Source of the DNA: Corynebacterium confusum
Lineage (GTDB): Bacteria > Actinomycetota > Actinomycetes > Mycobacteriales > Mycobacteriaceae
Assembly (NCBI RefSeq): GCF_030408715.1
Contig: NZ_CP047202.1
Coordinates: forward strand, 1,018,294-1,082,293
Direction of reading: 5' to 3'
Length of the DNA stretch: 64,000 nt
Shown here: positions 28,696 through 37,052 of the stretch, one piece after another
Position numbering within the stretch: position 1 is the first letter of the stretch
Layout of the letters: each line of letters opens with the position of its first letter
Made by a program: the position numbers and the translations under genes
The notes under the pieces: model-generated
Database searches by the model: none
What the model saw: only the letters and a program-made list of their open reading frames with translations
Told to the model about the DNA's origin: nothing

Positions 28696-29625
28696 ATGAG
28701 CACCGAACTGCAAGTCGGGACCAAGGCGATTGTCAAGGTGCCGGCCTCCTCGGCCAACCTGGGCCCGGGCTACGACACCCTGGGCCTGGCCGTCACGCTC
28801 TATGACACGGTCGAGGTCGAGGTCACCGAGTCCGGCCTCGAGGTGGTCATCTTCGGCGAGGGCGAGGAAGACCTCCCGCGCGACGGATCGCACCTGGTGG
28901 TCAAGGCGTTGCGCTCGGGGCTCAACGCCGCCGACGTCGAAGCACCGGGCCTGCGCGTGGTCTGCACCAACGCCATCCCGCAGTCGCGCGGCCTGGGCTC
29001 GTCCGCGGCCGCCGCGGTCGCCGGCGTGGCCGCGGCCAACGGGCTGGCCGGCTTCCCGCTCGACGAGGACAAGGTGGTCCAGCTGTCCTCGGCCTTCGAG
29101 GGCCACCCCGACAACGCCGCCGCGTCGGTGCTGGGCCAGATGGTGGTCTCCTGGATGACGGTCCCGGTCGACGGCCGCTCACTGCCCGAGTACCGCGCGC
29201 GTTGCCTGCCGGTGCACCCGGACATCCGCGCCACCGCGCTGGTGCCGGACTTCCACGCCTCCACCCAGGCCGTGCGGCGCGTGCTGCCCTCGCACGTCAC
29301 GCACAGCGATGCCGCCTTCAACGTCTCCCGCACCGCCGTCCAGGTGGCAGCGTTGACCAACCACCCGGCTCTGCTCCTAGAGGGCACCCGCGACCGCTTG
29401 CACCAGCCCTACCGCGCCGACGTGCTGCCGGTCACCGCGGAGTGGGTCAACCGCCTGCGCAACCGCGGTTTCCCGGCCTACCTGTCCGGCGCCGGCCCGA
29501 CCGTCATGGTCCTGCATACCGACCCCATCCCGGAGGCCGTGCTCGACGATGCCCGCGACCAGGGCCTGCGGGTCCTCCCGCTGGAAATCGCCGGGCCGGT
29601 GGAGGTCGAGGTCACCCAGGCCTAA
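28696..29625 (+). CDS. thrB: Homoserine kinase
   Basis: The 309-residue GHMP kinase phosphorylates homoserine for threonine synthesis. It begins with [18 protein letters not shown] and has the ATP-binding loop [16 protein letters not shown] near residue 96, plus a late [11 protein letters not shown] start at ATG 28696; a longer frame to 28606 lies within hom. It is transcribed with hom. It converges with the next gene and their stop codons overlap by 4 bases, so no terminator fits between them. Confidence 0.95.
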   Translation: MSTELQVGTKAIVKVPASSANLGPGYDTLGLAVTLYDTVEVEVTESGLEVVIFGEGEEDLPRDGSHLVVKALRSGLNAADVEAPGLRVVCTNAIPQSRGLGSSAAAAVAGVAAANGLAGFPLDEDKVVQLSSAFEGHPDNAAASVLGQMVVSWMTVPVDGRSLPEYRARCLPVHPDIRATALVPDFHASTQAVRRVLPSHVTHSDAAFNVSRTAVQVAALTNHPALLLEGTRDRLHQPYRADVLPVTAEWVNRLRNRGFPAYLSGAGPTVMVLHTDPIPEAVLDDARDQGLRVLPLEIAGPVEVEVTQA

Positions 29626-30281
29626 TCCTGGGTGATAAGGCAGGTGCCGCTGTCCGTGAGCGGGTGGAGCCGCACGGTGGGCTCCCCGTCGGAGGCGGCG
29701 GTCATCTCCTGCAGGTAGCCCTCGTGGACCGCGCACAAAAACGGCGTGGGGGCCGCCCCGGCAGAAACGAAGGGGCAGGCGTGCAAGCACAGACCCTGCT
29801 TGGTCTGCTCGGGGTCGAAGCCCATGGCGCGCAGCCGGGCCTGCATCTGTACCGCCGATGCCGGCCCCGTTTGTTCCAGCGTCCTCGCCCACTGGCGCCC
29901 AATCTCGCGGGCGCGGGGTGAGCCGTAGTCGGCGAGCTCGGCATCATCAGCCAGCTGGTCGAGCAGCACGGTGACCAGGCTGACGTATTCGCTGGCGATG
30001 GCCTGGTTATCCGGCACCCGGACCCGGAAGATGAGGGAGGGGCGCCCGCGCCCGTGGGAGCGGGCGGTAACCGTCGCGACGGCCCCGGCGGCCTGCAGCT
30101 CGTCGAGGTGCCCGCGGGCGGTGTTGACGTGCATGCCTAACCGCTCGGCGACCTGGGCCGCGGTGGCGCCGTCGGTGAAGGAACCCACCACGTCGAGTAC
30201 CTCGCGCTGTTTCGGCGACAGCGCGAGCGCCTCCGGGAAGAGATCCGTTGCGGGGCGGGGCAGGCGGGCAGGATCGGTCAT
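29622..30281 (-). CDS. arnR: Winged-helix iron-sulfur regulator, ArnR/SufR-like
   Basis: The 219-residue protein has an N-terminal winged helix ([42 protein letters not shown]) and a C-terminal domain with four cysteines in LCLHACPF (C-x3-C), [13 protein letters not shown] and GTCLI, a pattern able to hold an Fe-S cluster. C. glutamicum ArnR, an Fe-S repressor of narKGHJI and hmp, is encoded next to thrB and nar. Position and cysteines fit; SufR-like proteins are the alternative, so the symbol is provisional. It would sense O2/NO and control nar. It is probably leaderless, its -10 box overlapping the modBC stop. Confidence 0.65.
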   Translation of the reverse strand: MTDPARLPRPATDLFPEALALSPKQREVLDVVGSFTDGATAAQVAERLGMHVNTARGHLDELQAAGAVATVTARSHGRGRPSLIFRVRVPDNQAIASEYVSLVTVLLDQLADDAELADYGSPRAREIGRQWARTLEQTGPASAVQMQARLRAMGFDPEQTKQGLCLHACPFVSAGAAPTPFLCAVHEGYLQEMTAASDGEPTVRLHPLTDSGTCLITQD

Positions 30282-30288
30282 ATTTATT

Positions 30289-30294
30289 ACTTTA
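30289..30294 (-). promoter_or_regulatory. -10 box (TAAAGT) for leaderless arnR-like gene
   Basis: On the minus strand TAAAGT is followed by exactly 7 nt and the ATG at 30281; its last bases coincide with the TAA stop of the upstream transporter gene. Confidence 0.55.
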
Positions 30295-32196
30295 GTACTC
30301 GTTGGGGCTGATGTGAACTGCCTGCGGGTCCACCTGACAGTAGACTTCCTCCCCCACGGCCGGGGCCTCGGCGTGGGAGACGCGCACCTGGCCGAACGGG
30401 CAGTCGAGCGTGACCAAAAAGGTGGTCAGCGACCGCGCCTCCACCGCCTGGACGGTGCCCGGCCAGCAGTTCTCCGCGCGGGCCACTGGGTGGGCGGACA
30501 GCCGCGCGTCCTCGGGCGGAAAGGTCACGACAACCTCTTGCTGGGGGCGCAGGTGCGCGGTGGTGGCCCCGATGAGCGTGGCCCCGCCGGCGGCCACCCG
30601 CGCGGTGTCCGCGTGGACGACTTCGCAGGTGCCGGTGGCCCGGTTGAGGCCGCTGACCCGCGCCACGAACTCCGTCGGCGGGGCAGCAAGCAGCTGGCTC
30701 GTGGGCCCGCTAGCTACGGTCTGGCCGGATTCCATGACCACCAGGTGCTCGGCCAGACGCTGGATGTCCAGCAGGTTGTGCGTGACCATCAGCACGGTGT
30801 GGTCGTGGCGGCTGGCGTGGAAGAAGCGGCGCCACCGGGCGGCGGCGGCCACATCGAGGGCGGCCAGTGGCTCGTCCAGGATGAGCACGGACGGCCGGGT
30901 GGCCAGCGCCCGCACGAGCGCGACCTGGGCGGCCTGCCCGCCCGACAGGGAGGGCACGTCGACGTCGGCCAGGTCGCTGAGGCCCGCCGCCTCCAGCAGC
31001 TGGGTGGCCAGCGCGTGGTCGCGGCTGGCCATGGTGACGGCCTCGACCACGCTCGCCCGCGGCGGCAGGCCCGGCGACTGGGTGACCATGACGACGCGGC
31101 GCTGGTGCGGCGGCACGAACTGGCCGGCCGCGTCGTCCACGGTCCGGTCCCCAATAGCGACCTGTCCGCGCAGCTGGCCGGCCGCCCGGCGCATGAGCGT
31201 GGTCTTGCCCGAACCGTTCTGGCCCACGATGGCGCTCACGCGCCCGGCTGGCAGGGTCGTGCCCTCCACCGTGACCGGGGTGGGATCCTCCGGTGGGCGG
31301 GTGAGCTCGCGCAGGCGCTCGACGTCCATCTCGGTGATGGTGCGGGCGTGCGGGCGGGGCTTGCGGCCCAGAAGCACCGGCAGGCCGGCCAGCGCCAGGC
31401 AGACTAGCGCCAGGCCGATGAGGATGGCCGCAAGCGCGTAGGCGGCCTCCGTGTCGACCTCGCGTTCCAGGTAGATGCCCAGGGGCATCGTGCGCGTGAC
31501 ACCTGGCATCGAGCCGGCGAAGGTCAGCGTCGTGCCGAACTCACCCAGAGAGCGCGCGAAAGCCAGCCCGGCGCCCGTGGCGATAGACGGCGCGACCAGC
31601 GGCAGGGTGACTTTCCACAGCACGCGGCCGGGGCTCATCCCGATGCCGTGGGCCGAGGCCAGCACCTCCCCGTCGATTTGGCGCAGCGCCGAATCAACGG
31701 CGACGACCACGAACGGCAGGGAGACAAACATCTGCGCCACCACGACGCCGGGGAAGGCGAAGGCGAAGTGCAGGTCTATCGCCTCCAGCCAGGGCCCCAG
31801 CAGGCCGCGCCGGCCGATGGCGGCGGTAAGGGCGAGGCCGCCGACGACAGGGGGCATCGCGAGCGGGAGAAAAACCAGCAGGCGGGTGGCGAGCCCGCCG
31901 CGGCCGAGCTGTTGCATCCAGACCGCCAGGCCGGTGCCCAAGATCATGGTCAGAACGGTCGACTGGGCCGCCGCGGCGAGGGAGACCTTGAGCAGGTCGT
32001 GGACCTCGGGGCGGGCCAGGATCTCCCCCATGCGCGCCCAGGGCACGCGCACGGCCAGGGCGATGATGGGGAACAGGATAAACCCCACCGCGATGATCCC
32101 GATGAGCCCGAACGCCACAGGGGCGGGCGTGCGGGCGGGGCGCGGTGGGGTAGTAGCCGTAGCAGCTGAAGTAGCGGTAGTAGCCACGAAACTCAC
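30292..32196 (-). CDS. modBC: Molybdate ABC transporter, fused permease and ATPase (ModB-ModC)
   Basis: The 634-residue protein joins two parts. Residues about 25-290 are a ModB-type permease with several helices and the EAA-like block DGEVLASAHGIGMSPGRVLWKVTLPLVAPSIATG. From about 315 it is an ABC ATPase: GQNGSGKTT (Walker A), SLSGGQAAQVALVRALATRPSVLILDEPLAALD, and a C-terminal region like a TOBE/MOP domain. Molybdate is usually moved by separate ModB and ModC. The start is the GTG at 32196, directly abutting the modA stop. With ModA it supplies molybdenum to nitrate reductase. Confidence 0.88.
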   Translation of the reverse strand: MSFVATTATSAATATTPPRPARTPAPVAFGLIGIIAVGFILFPIIALAVRVPWARMGEILARPEVHDLLKVSLAAAAQSTVLTMILGTGLAVWMQQLGRGGLATRLLVFLPLAMPPVVGGLALTAAIGRRGLLGPWLEAIDLHFAFAFPGVVVAQMFVSLPFVVVAVDSALRQIDGEVLASAHGIGMSPGRVLWKVTLPLVAPSIATGAGLAFARSLGEFGTTLTFAGSMPGVTRTMPLGIYLEREVDTEAAYALAAILIGLALVCLALAGLPVLLGRKPRPHARTITEMDVERLRELTRPPEDPTPVTVEGTTLPAGRVSAIVGQNGSGKTTLMRRAAGQLRGQVAIGDRTVDDAAGQFVPPHQRRVVMVTQSPGLPPRASVVEAVTMASRDHALATQLLEAAGLSDLADVDVPSLSGGQAAQVALVRALATRPSVLILDEPLAALDVAAAARWRRFFHASRHDHTVLMVTHNLLDIQRLAEHLVVMESGQTVASGPTSQLLAAPPTEFVARVSGLNRATGTCEVVHADTARVAAGGATLIGATTAHLRPQQEVVVTFPPEDARLSAHPVARAENCWPGTVQAVEARSLTTFLVTLDCPFGQVRVSHAEAPAVGEEVYCQVDPQAVHISPNEY

Positions 32197-32985
32197 TTAG
32201 TCGGCCGGGGTGAAGCCGTACTCTTCCCAGGTGGCGTCGAAGTCGTCGGCCAGAAGGTCCAGCACTGCCTGGGCGGAGTCCTGCTCGGAGGAGGTGGTAA
32301 CGACCGCGCCGAGGATCTGGTTGGTGAACTGGTCGGCGCCTTCGATCTTGATAACCTCCACGTCGTCACCAGCCGCAGCGGCGTCGGTGGAGTAGACCCA
32401 GCCGGCGTCGGCCTCGCCGGAGACGACCTTGCCGAGCACGTCGGCAACTTGGTGCTCCTGGGAGTCCGGCTGGATGTCGAGGCTCTTGTCCTCGATGATC
32501 TGCTGGGAGATGTCACCGCACGGGACCTGCGGGTCGCACAGCACGAAGCGGGTCTCGTCCGTGATGTTCTCGACGGACTTGATGCCGGCCGGGTTGCCCT
32601 TTGGCACGACCATGACCATCTCGTTTTCGGCCAGGACCTTGGGATCCTGGACGGTGCCCGCCTCGACGGCGTCGTCCATGGTCTTCTTGGAGGCGGTCAG
32701 CAGGAGATCGCCCGGGGCGCCTTCCTTGAGCTGGGAGACCAAGTCGGAGGAGCCGGCGTTCTGGAACTTCAGCTCGGCCGGCGGGTCGAGCTCGTCGGCG
32801 GCGGCCTGCAGGTCTTCGTTGAGCACGCGGGTGGAGGAGGCGGCCAGCATGTTGAGCTCCACGGAGCTGCCAGAGCCGGCGGTGCTATCGGCGTTGCTGT
32901 CCGATGTCGATTCCGTCGACGGGGCGCAGGCGGCAGCGAACAACGTGGCGGCGGCTGTGCAGCTGGCGAGAACGCGCTTCACCAT
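32197..32985 (-). CDS. modA: Molybdate-binding lipoprotein ModA
   Basis: The 262-residue protein has a lipoprotein-type signal (MVKRVLASCTAAATLFAAAC, cysteine 20) followed by a low-complexity Ser/Thr linker and a periplasmic-binding fold (VELNMLAASSTRVLNEDLQAAADEL...), the start of ModA-type molybdate/tungstate receptors. Related motifs AENEMVMVVPKGNPAGIKS and VADVLGKVVSGEADAGWVYSTDAAAAGDDVEVI follow. Its stop TAA abuts the GTG of modBC. The GAAAGGAA site lies 10 nt upstream of the ATG. It delivers molybdate to the fused permease. Confidence 0.92.
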   Translation of the reverse strand: MVKRVLASCTAAATLFAAACAPSTESTSDSNADSTAGSGSSVELNMLAASSTRVLNEDLQAAADELDPPAELKFQNAGSSDLVSQLKEGAPGDLLLTASKKTMDDAVEAGTVQDPKVLAENEMVMVVPKGNPAGIKSVENITDETRFVLCDPQVPCGDISQQIIEDKSLDIQPDSQEHQVADVLGKVVSGEADAGWVYSTDAAAAGDDVEVIKIEGADQFTNQILGAVVTTSSEQDSAQAVLDLLADDFDATWEEYGFTPAD

Positions 32986-33030
32986 GGAGACATATTCCTT
33001 TCACGCTACAATCGAGAACACACCCATCCC

Positions 33031-33046
33031 ATCTACCCTAGTAGAT
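33031..33046. promoter_or_regulatory. Palindrome ATCTAC-CCTA-GTAGAT upstream of modA
   Basis: ATCTAC and GTAGAT are perfect arms around 4 bp, 46 bp upstream of modA and between it and the divergent nitrite-reductase module. It is a candidate operator for a molybdate- or metal-responsive regulator. Confidence 0.45.
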
Positions 33047-33179
33047 CGGCTTTTCTTGGACGCGTGTTCAACTTATTCTACATGCCCGTCGGCCCGCGGT
33101 CGGCCAGACGTCGGCATGGGGGTAGAAACGGGTGCGCTTGCCGGAGCGCGTGGGGTTTCCGGTTGGTAGCAGGAATTAG

Positions 33180-33185
33180 TACCAT
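33180..33185 (+). promoter_or_regulatory. -10 box (TACCAT) for the nirK module
   Basis: TACCAT is followed by 7 nt and the GTG start at 33193, the leaderless geometry seen elsewhere here. Confidence 0.5.
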
Positions 33186-33192
33186 AAAACCT

Positions 33193-34287
33193 GTGCAAAA
33201 AGACCGTGTAGCCTACCGCGTAGTGTTCCTGGCCTTCGCCGGGGTGGCGCTGCTGGCCGGCCTGGCGGCGGGGGCCTCCCTGCTGGGGGTGTTCAACGCC
33301 GCGGCGCCGGTAGCGGATCTGCACGGCCCGCTGATGGTCTTCGGCTTCGTCGGCGGGGCCATCGGGCTGGAGCGCGCGGTCGCGGTGCGGCGCGCGTGGG
33401 CCTGGGCCGGTCCGGCCGCCCACGTTGCCGGCGTGGTGGCGCTGTTGTTACCCGCGGCGGCGGGCGCGGATCTGCCGGCGCTGGTGCCCGGGGCGCTGTT
33501 TGCGGCCAGCTTCGGCGCGCTGGGGGCAATCTACGTGGCCATCTATCGCCGCCAGCCGACCGTGTCGGTGGTCGTGCAGGCAGCCGGCGTGGTGGCGGCC
33601 GTGATGGCGGCGCTGCTGTGGGGGATGACGGGCCGTTTTACGACCGTGCTGCCGCTGGCGGTGGCGTACGTGGTGGCCACCATCATCGGCGAGCGCATGG
33701 AGCTGGCTCGCCTGTCGGTGGCCGGCACCCGCGCCGAGGTCCAGCTGACCTGGCAGGTGCTGTCCATGGTGCTGGCCGCCGTCGTCTTCGCCGTGGCCCC
33801 GTGGCTGGGGCACGTGCTGGTCGCGCTGGGACTAATCGTGGTGGCTGCGACCGCGCTGCGCGTCGACGTGGCCGTTAACCTGGTGCGCTCGCGGGGCCTG
33901 CCGCGCTATTCTGCCGCGTGCATGCTGGGCGGCTATTTCTGGCTGGTACTGGCCGGCTTTACCTGGCTGGCCTACGGCTCCGGCGCGGAAGGCTATGCCT
34001 ACGATGCCGCCGTCCACGCCGTCTTCTTGGGCTTCGTCATGTCCATGATCTTCGCGCATGCGCCCATCATCTTGACCGCCGTGGTCCACCGCCGGCTGCC
34101 GTACCGCCGGGTGCTCTATGTCCCAGTGGTGCTCCTCCACGGCGGGCTGGCCACGCGCCTGGCCGGGGATTTTCTGGCCCAGGACGCGATATATACCGTC
34201 GGCGGGGTGATAACCCTCGTGGCCGTGCTGGTCTTCGTGGGTACTGGGCTGGTGTTGACCCTGCGGGGTGGTCGCCGTGCAGATTAA
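33193..34287 (+). CDS. Polytopic membrane protein of the NirK module (NnrS-like?)
   Basis: The 364-residue protein has roughly ten hydrophobic segments. The start of the longer open frame (from 32449) is out of context; GTG 33193 with a TACCAT -10 box 7 nt upstream is more credible. Histidines occur at helix ends: ADLHGPLMVFGFVGGAIGLERAV near residue 45 and IFAHAPIILTAVVHRRLPYRR near residue 285. The family is known as uncharacterised or NnrS-like heme/copper membrane proteins; I cannot assign a reaction. It overlaps the next membrane gene by 20 bases and precedes nirK, so the three are likely one operon that carries electrons or metal to the reductase. Confidence 0.7.
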   Translation: MQKDRVAYRVVFLAFAGVALLAGLAAGASLLGVFNAAAPVADLHGPLMVFGFVGGAIGLERAVAVRRAWAWAGPAAHVAGVVALLLPAAAGADLPALVPGALFAASFGALGAIYVAIYRRQPTVSVVVQAAGVVAAVMAALLWGMTGRFTTVLPLAVAYVVATIIGERMELARLSVAGTRAEVQLTWQVLSMVLAAVVFAVAPWLGHVLVALGLIVVAATALRVDVAVNLVRSRGLPRYSAACMLGGYFWLVLAGFTWLAYGSGAEGYAYDAAVHAVFLGFVMSMIFAHAPIILTAVVHRRLPYRRVLYVPVVLLHGGLATRLAGDFLAQDAIYTVGGVITLVAVLVFVGTGLVLTLRGGRRAD

Positions 34288-35506
34288 TCTCGGCGCAGTC
34301 AGCGACGTCTCCTTGCGGGCGAGGTCGCGGTGGCACACGGCCGCCGGCGCGCTTATCGGGGCCTGGGTCTTAGTCGGCCTGGCCGTCGCGGTGGCCTACC
34401 ACCTCGGCGGGCCCGTGGTCTGGTGGGATTTCATCCACACCTTCACCCTCGGGGTGGTCACCACCGCCATCGTGGTCTATTCCACGCACTTTACTGAGGC
34501 CTTAACCCGCACACCGACGGCCAGCTACCGCGGCGTGGCTGCCCGCGTGGTGCTGGTCCAGGTCGGGCTGGTCGGCCTGCTGGTGGACCGGGCCGGCTAT
34601 TGCTGGTCCCTACTTGCCGATGCCTCCTGCGCCCTCATCCTCCTCGCCGCCGCGTGGCAGGTGGCCGTCATCGTGACCCGCCTGCGCCGTTCCCTGTCCG
34701 GGGCCTTTGCGGTGACGGTGCCGTTTTATGTGGCGGCCTTCGGCTGCTTTATCGCCGCGGTGGCGCTGGCGGTGCTGGCGGGCAGGGGCATCGGCGGCTA
34801 TACGGGGCTGATTGCCGCGCACTCGCGGCTGATGGTCTGGGGCTTTGCCTGGCTGACCATCCTGGGCACGGTCGTGACCCTGCTGCCCACGCTCACGGGC
34901 ACGGCGATTAGTCCGACAGCGCGGGCCCGGTGTACGCGCTCGCTGGTGGTCCACGCCGTGGGGCTGGCGGCAGCCGCGGCGGGGCTGATCGCCGGGGCGG
35001 AGCTGGTCGCCGGCTTCGGGATGGCGCTGGTGGCGCTAGCCAGCGGCATGCTCGTCGTGGCCGTGGTGAGCTCCGTTCTAGCCCAGGGGCCGGGGCTAAA
35101 TACCGCCAGCCTGTCCGTGCTGTGCGGGCTGGGCTGGATGTGGGCCGTAAACGCCGCCGATGCCGCCAGCCTGGCAGTCGGCGCCTTCCCGCGCGCCATC
35201 ACGCTGCAACTGCTGCCGGTCTTCCTGCTGGGCGGCCTGCTGCAGCTGGTGACCGGGGTGCTGCACCATCTGCTGCCCACGCTGCGCGGCGGCGAGCCGG
35301 CGGTGGTGCACCGGACGCGGAAGGCGGCCGGGGCCGGCGGCATCGCGCGGTTGGTCTGCCTCAACGTGGGCGCCGCGCTGATCCTCGAGGGCAACCTCGG
35401 CGGGCCCGCTGGTACGGCCGGACTCATCCTGGTGGGGCTCGCGCTACTGGCTAATGTGGTGGTTATCGCCACCGTTGTCGCAATTGTTGGGAGAAAACAT
35501 GACTAA
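34268..35506 (+). CDS. Second polytopic membrane protein of the NirK module
   Basis: The 412-residue protein has about 12 hydrophobic helices, starting at GTG 34268 (or GTG 34277). Histidines recur near membrane segments: FIHTFTLGVVTTAIVVYSTHF near residue 45, AAHSRLMVWGFAWLTILGTVVTLLPT near 180, and GVLHHLLPTLRGG near 325. That spacing recalls heme-binding or oxidase-like subunits and the membrane part of large fused NirK-type proteins in other actinobacteria, but no standard motif is conclusive. It overlaps the preceding gene by 20 bases and nirK by 8, so translation is coupled. It is likely a membrane partner of NirK. Confidence 0.65.
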   Translation: MVAVQINLGAVSDVSLRARSRWHTAAGALIGAWVLVGLAVAVAYHLGGPVVWWDFIHTFTLGVVTTAIVVYSTHFTEALTRTPTASYRGVAARVVLVQVGLVGLLVDRAGYCWSLLADASCALILLAAAWQVAVIVTRLRRSLSGAFAVTVPFYVAAFGCFIAAVALAVLAGRGIGGYTGLIAAHSRLMVWGFAWLTILGTVVTLLPTLTGTAISPTARARCTRSLVVHAVGLAAAAAGLIAGAELVAGFGMALVALASGMLVVAVVSSVLAQGPGLNTASLSVLCGLGWMWAVNAADAASLAVGAFPRAITLQLLPVFLLGGLLQLVTGVLHHLLPTLRGGEPAVVHRTRKAAGAGGIARLVCLNVGAALILEGNLGGPAGTAGLILVGLALLANVVVIATVVAIVGRKHD

Positions 35507-36902
35507 ACAATCCACGCCTACTGGTGGCACGACCACCCAACACTCGGCCGGGTGGGCCGCCTGGGCGCTCATCGGCATCGCGGTCGTCGCCGTGGTCATC
35601 CTGGCTGTGGTCACCACCACCTCGGCCGGCAAGGAGTCTACGTCGGGTGGCGAGCAGCCGGTGGCCGCGACCGGCGACGTTGTCGAGGTCGACGTGAGCG
35701 TCGAGGGCATGGCCTTCGTCCCCAGCAGCGTCGACGTGCCGGCCGGGTCGCAGCTCAAGGTCAACTTCACCAACACCGGCGACCAGGTCCACGACCTGAA
35801 GATCGGCGAGGCGGAGACCGGGCGCGTCAACCCCGGCGACTCGGTGGTGCTGGACGCCGGCGTGATTTCCGCGTCCGTCGAGGGCTATTGCACCATCGCC
35901 GGGCACCGCACGCAGGGCATGACCTTTGACGTCGTCGCGGGCGATGCGCCGGCGGGCGGCAGGGGGGCATCGTCAAGCGCGGCGGGCGGGGCGAACCCGC
36001 ACGTGGACGTGCCGACGGCCGCGGAGCGCCAAAGCGACCTGGGGCCGGACTTTGCTGCCTTCGACCCGCACCTGGAGGCCGCCCCGTCCGGCCGCGTGCA
36101 CGAATACACCTGGGTGATGACCGAGGAGATCCGCGAGGTCGCGCCGGGCGTGGAGCAGAAGCAGTGGCTGTTTAACGGGCAGGCGCCCGGGCCGACGCTG
36201 CGCGGCAAGGTCGGGGACACGTTCCGGATTACGCTGCGCAACGAGGGGCACATGGGCCACTCGGTGGACTTCCATGCCGGCGAGGTCAACCCCGACAAGG
36301 CGATGGCGACCATCGATCCCGGCGAGGAGCTGGTCTACGAATTCACCGCGAAGCGCTCCGGGATTTGGATGTACCACTGCGCGACGGCGCCGATGACGCT
36401 GCACATCGCCAACGGTATGACGGGCGCGGTCATCATCGACCCGCCGGAGGATTCCCCGGATTCCTTTTCGGACGTCGATGCCGAGTACGCCCTCGTGGCC
36501 AGCCAGCTCTTCCTGGGCGAGCGCGAGGTCGGCGCGGACGAGGAACGCGTCGCCGCCGGCAATTACGATCTTGCGGCGTTCAACTTCTATCCCAACCAGT
36601 ACGAGCAGCGGCCCCTGCGCGTCAAAGTCGGCGAGACCATCCGCATCTGGGTGCTGAACGTGGGCCCGGACGAGTCGCTGAGCTTCCACGTGGTCGGCGA
36701 GGTCTTCGACACCGTCTTCAAGGAGGGGCAGTACCTCATCCGCGACGCCGAGGACACCGGCTCCCAGGCCGTCGACCTGGCCGCGGCCCAGGGCGGGTTC
36801 GTTGAGATGACGTTCGATGAGCCGGGGACGTACACGTTCGTCAACCATGCCCTGACCAACGCGGAGAAGGGACAGCGCGGGCAGATCGTGGTCACGGAGT
36901 AG
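35499..36902 (+). CDS. nirK: Copper nitrite reductase with extra N-terminal cupredoxin
   Basis: The 467-residue protein starts at ATG 35499 with one N-terminal membrane helix (about residues 20-40). A cupredoxin follows at 58-147 with type 1 copper ligands H98, C131, H136 and M141. Residues 190-467 are the two-domain NirK core: type 1 copper H254, C294, H302, M307; type 2 copper H259, H293, H450; catalytic D257 and H397. It reduces nitrite to NO outside the membrane. The added cupredoxin, as in Hyphomicrobium-type NirK, would pass electrons in. All ligands are present, so it should be active. A terminator follows. Confidence 0.93.
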   Translation: MTKQSTPTGGTTTQHSAGWAAWALIGIAVVAVVILAVVTTTSAGKESTSGGEQPVAATGDVVEVDVSVEGMAFVPSSVDVPAGSQLKVNFTNTGDQVHDLKIGEAETGRVNPGDSVVLDAGVISASVEGYCTIAGHRTQGMTFDVVAGDAPAGGRGASSSAAGGANPHVDVPTAAERQSDLGPDFAAFDPHLEAAPSGRVHEYTWVMTEEIREVAPGVEQKQWLFNGQAPGPTLRGKVGDTFRITLRNEGHMGHSVDFHAGEVNPDKAMATIDPGEELVYEFTAKRSGIWMYHCATAPMTLHIANGMTGAVIIDPPEDSPDSFSDVDAEYALVASQLFLGEREVGADEERVAAGNYDLAAFNFYPNQYEQRPLRVKVGETIRIWVLNVGPDESLSFHVVGEVFDTVFKEGQYLIRDAEDTGSQAVDLAAAQGGFVEMTFDEPGTYTFVNHALTNAEKGQRGQIVVTE

Positions 36903-36918
36903 GCGGGCACGCCGAGTA

Positions 36919-36949
36919 GGCGCTACGGACGTGGTCCGTGGCGCCTTTT
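36919..36949 (+). terminator. Intrinsic terminator after nirK
   Basis: GGCGCTACGGAC and GTCCGTGGCGCC form a nearly perfect 12-bp stem with a 3-nt loop, followed by TTTTA. Confidence 0.85.
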
Positions 36950-37031
36950 AGCGTCTTTTGGCTGGGTGTGTTCCTGGTGGTGTCTCCTCGCAGCCTGGTC
37001 TCGCGGCTTTGTTCCTTCGGCTGACCCCCGT

Positions 37032-37052
37032 GTCAGCCGTCAGCCGTCAGCC
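37032..37052. repeat. Tandem repeat GTCAGCC x3
   Basis: Three exact 7-bp copies of GTCAGCC stand at 37032-37038, 37039-37045 and 37046-37052, running into the stop codon of the HNH pseudogene. Confidence 0.9.

Noticed and set aside
32449..33192. Upstream extension of the first membrane-protein frame
   Set aside because: It runs through modA on the other strand and its translation looks random; a leaderless GTG at 33193 explains the start better.
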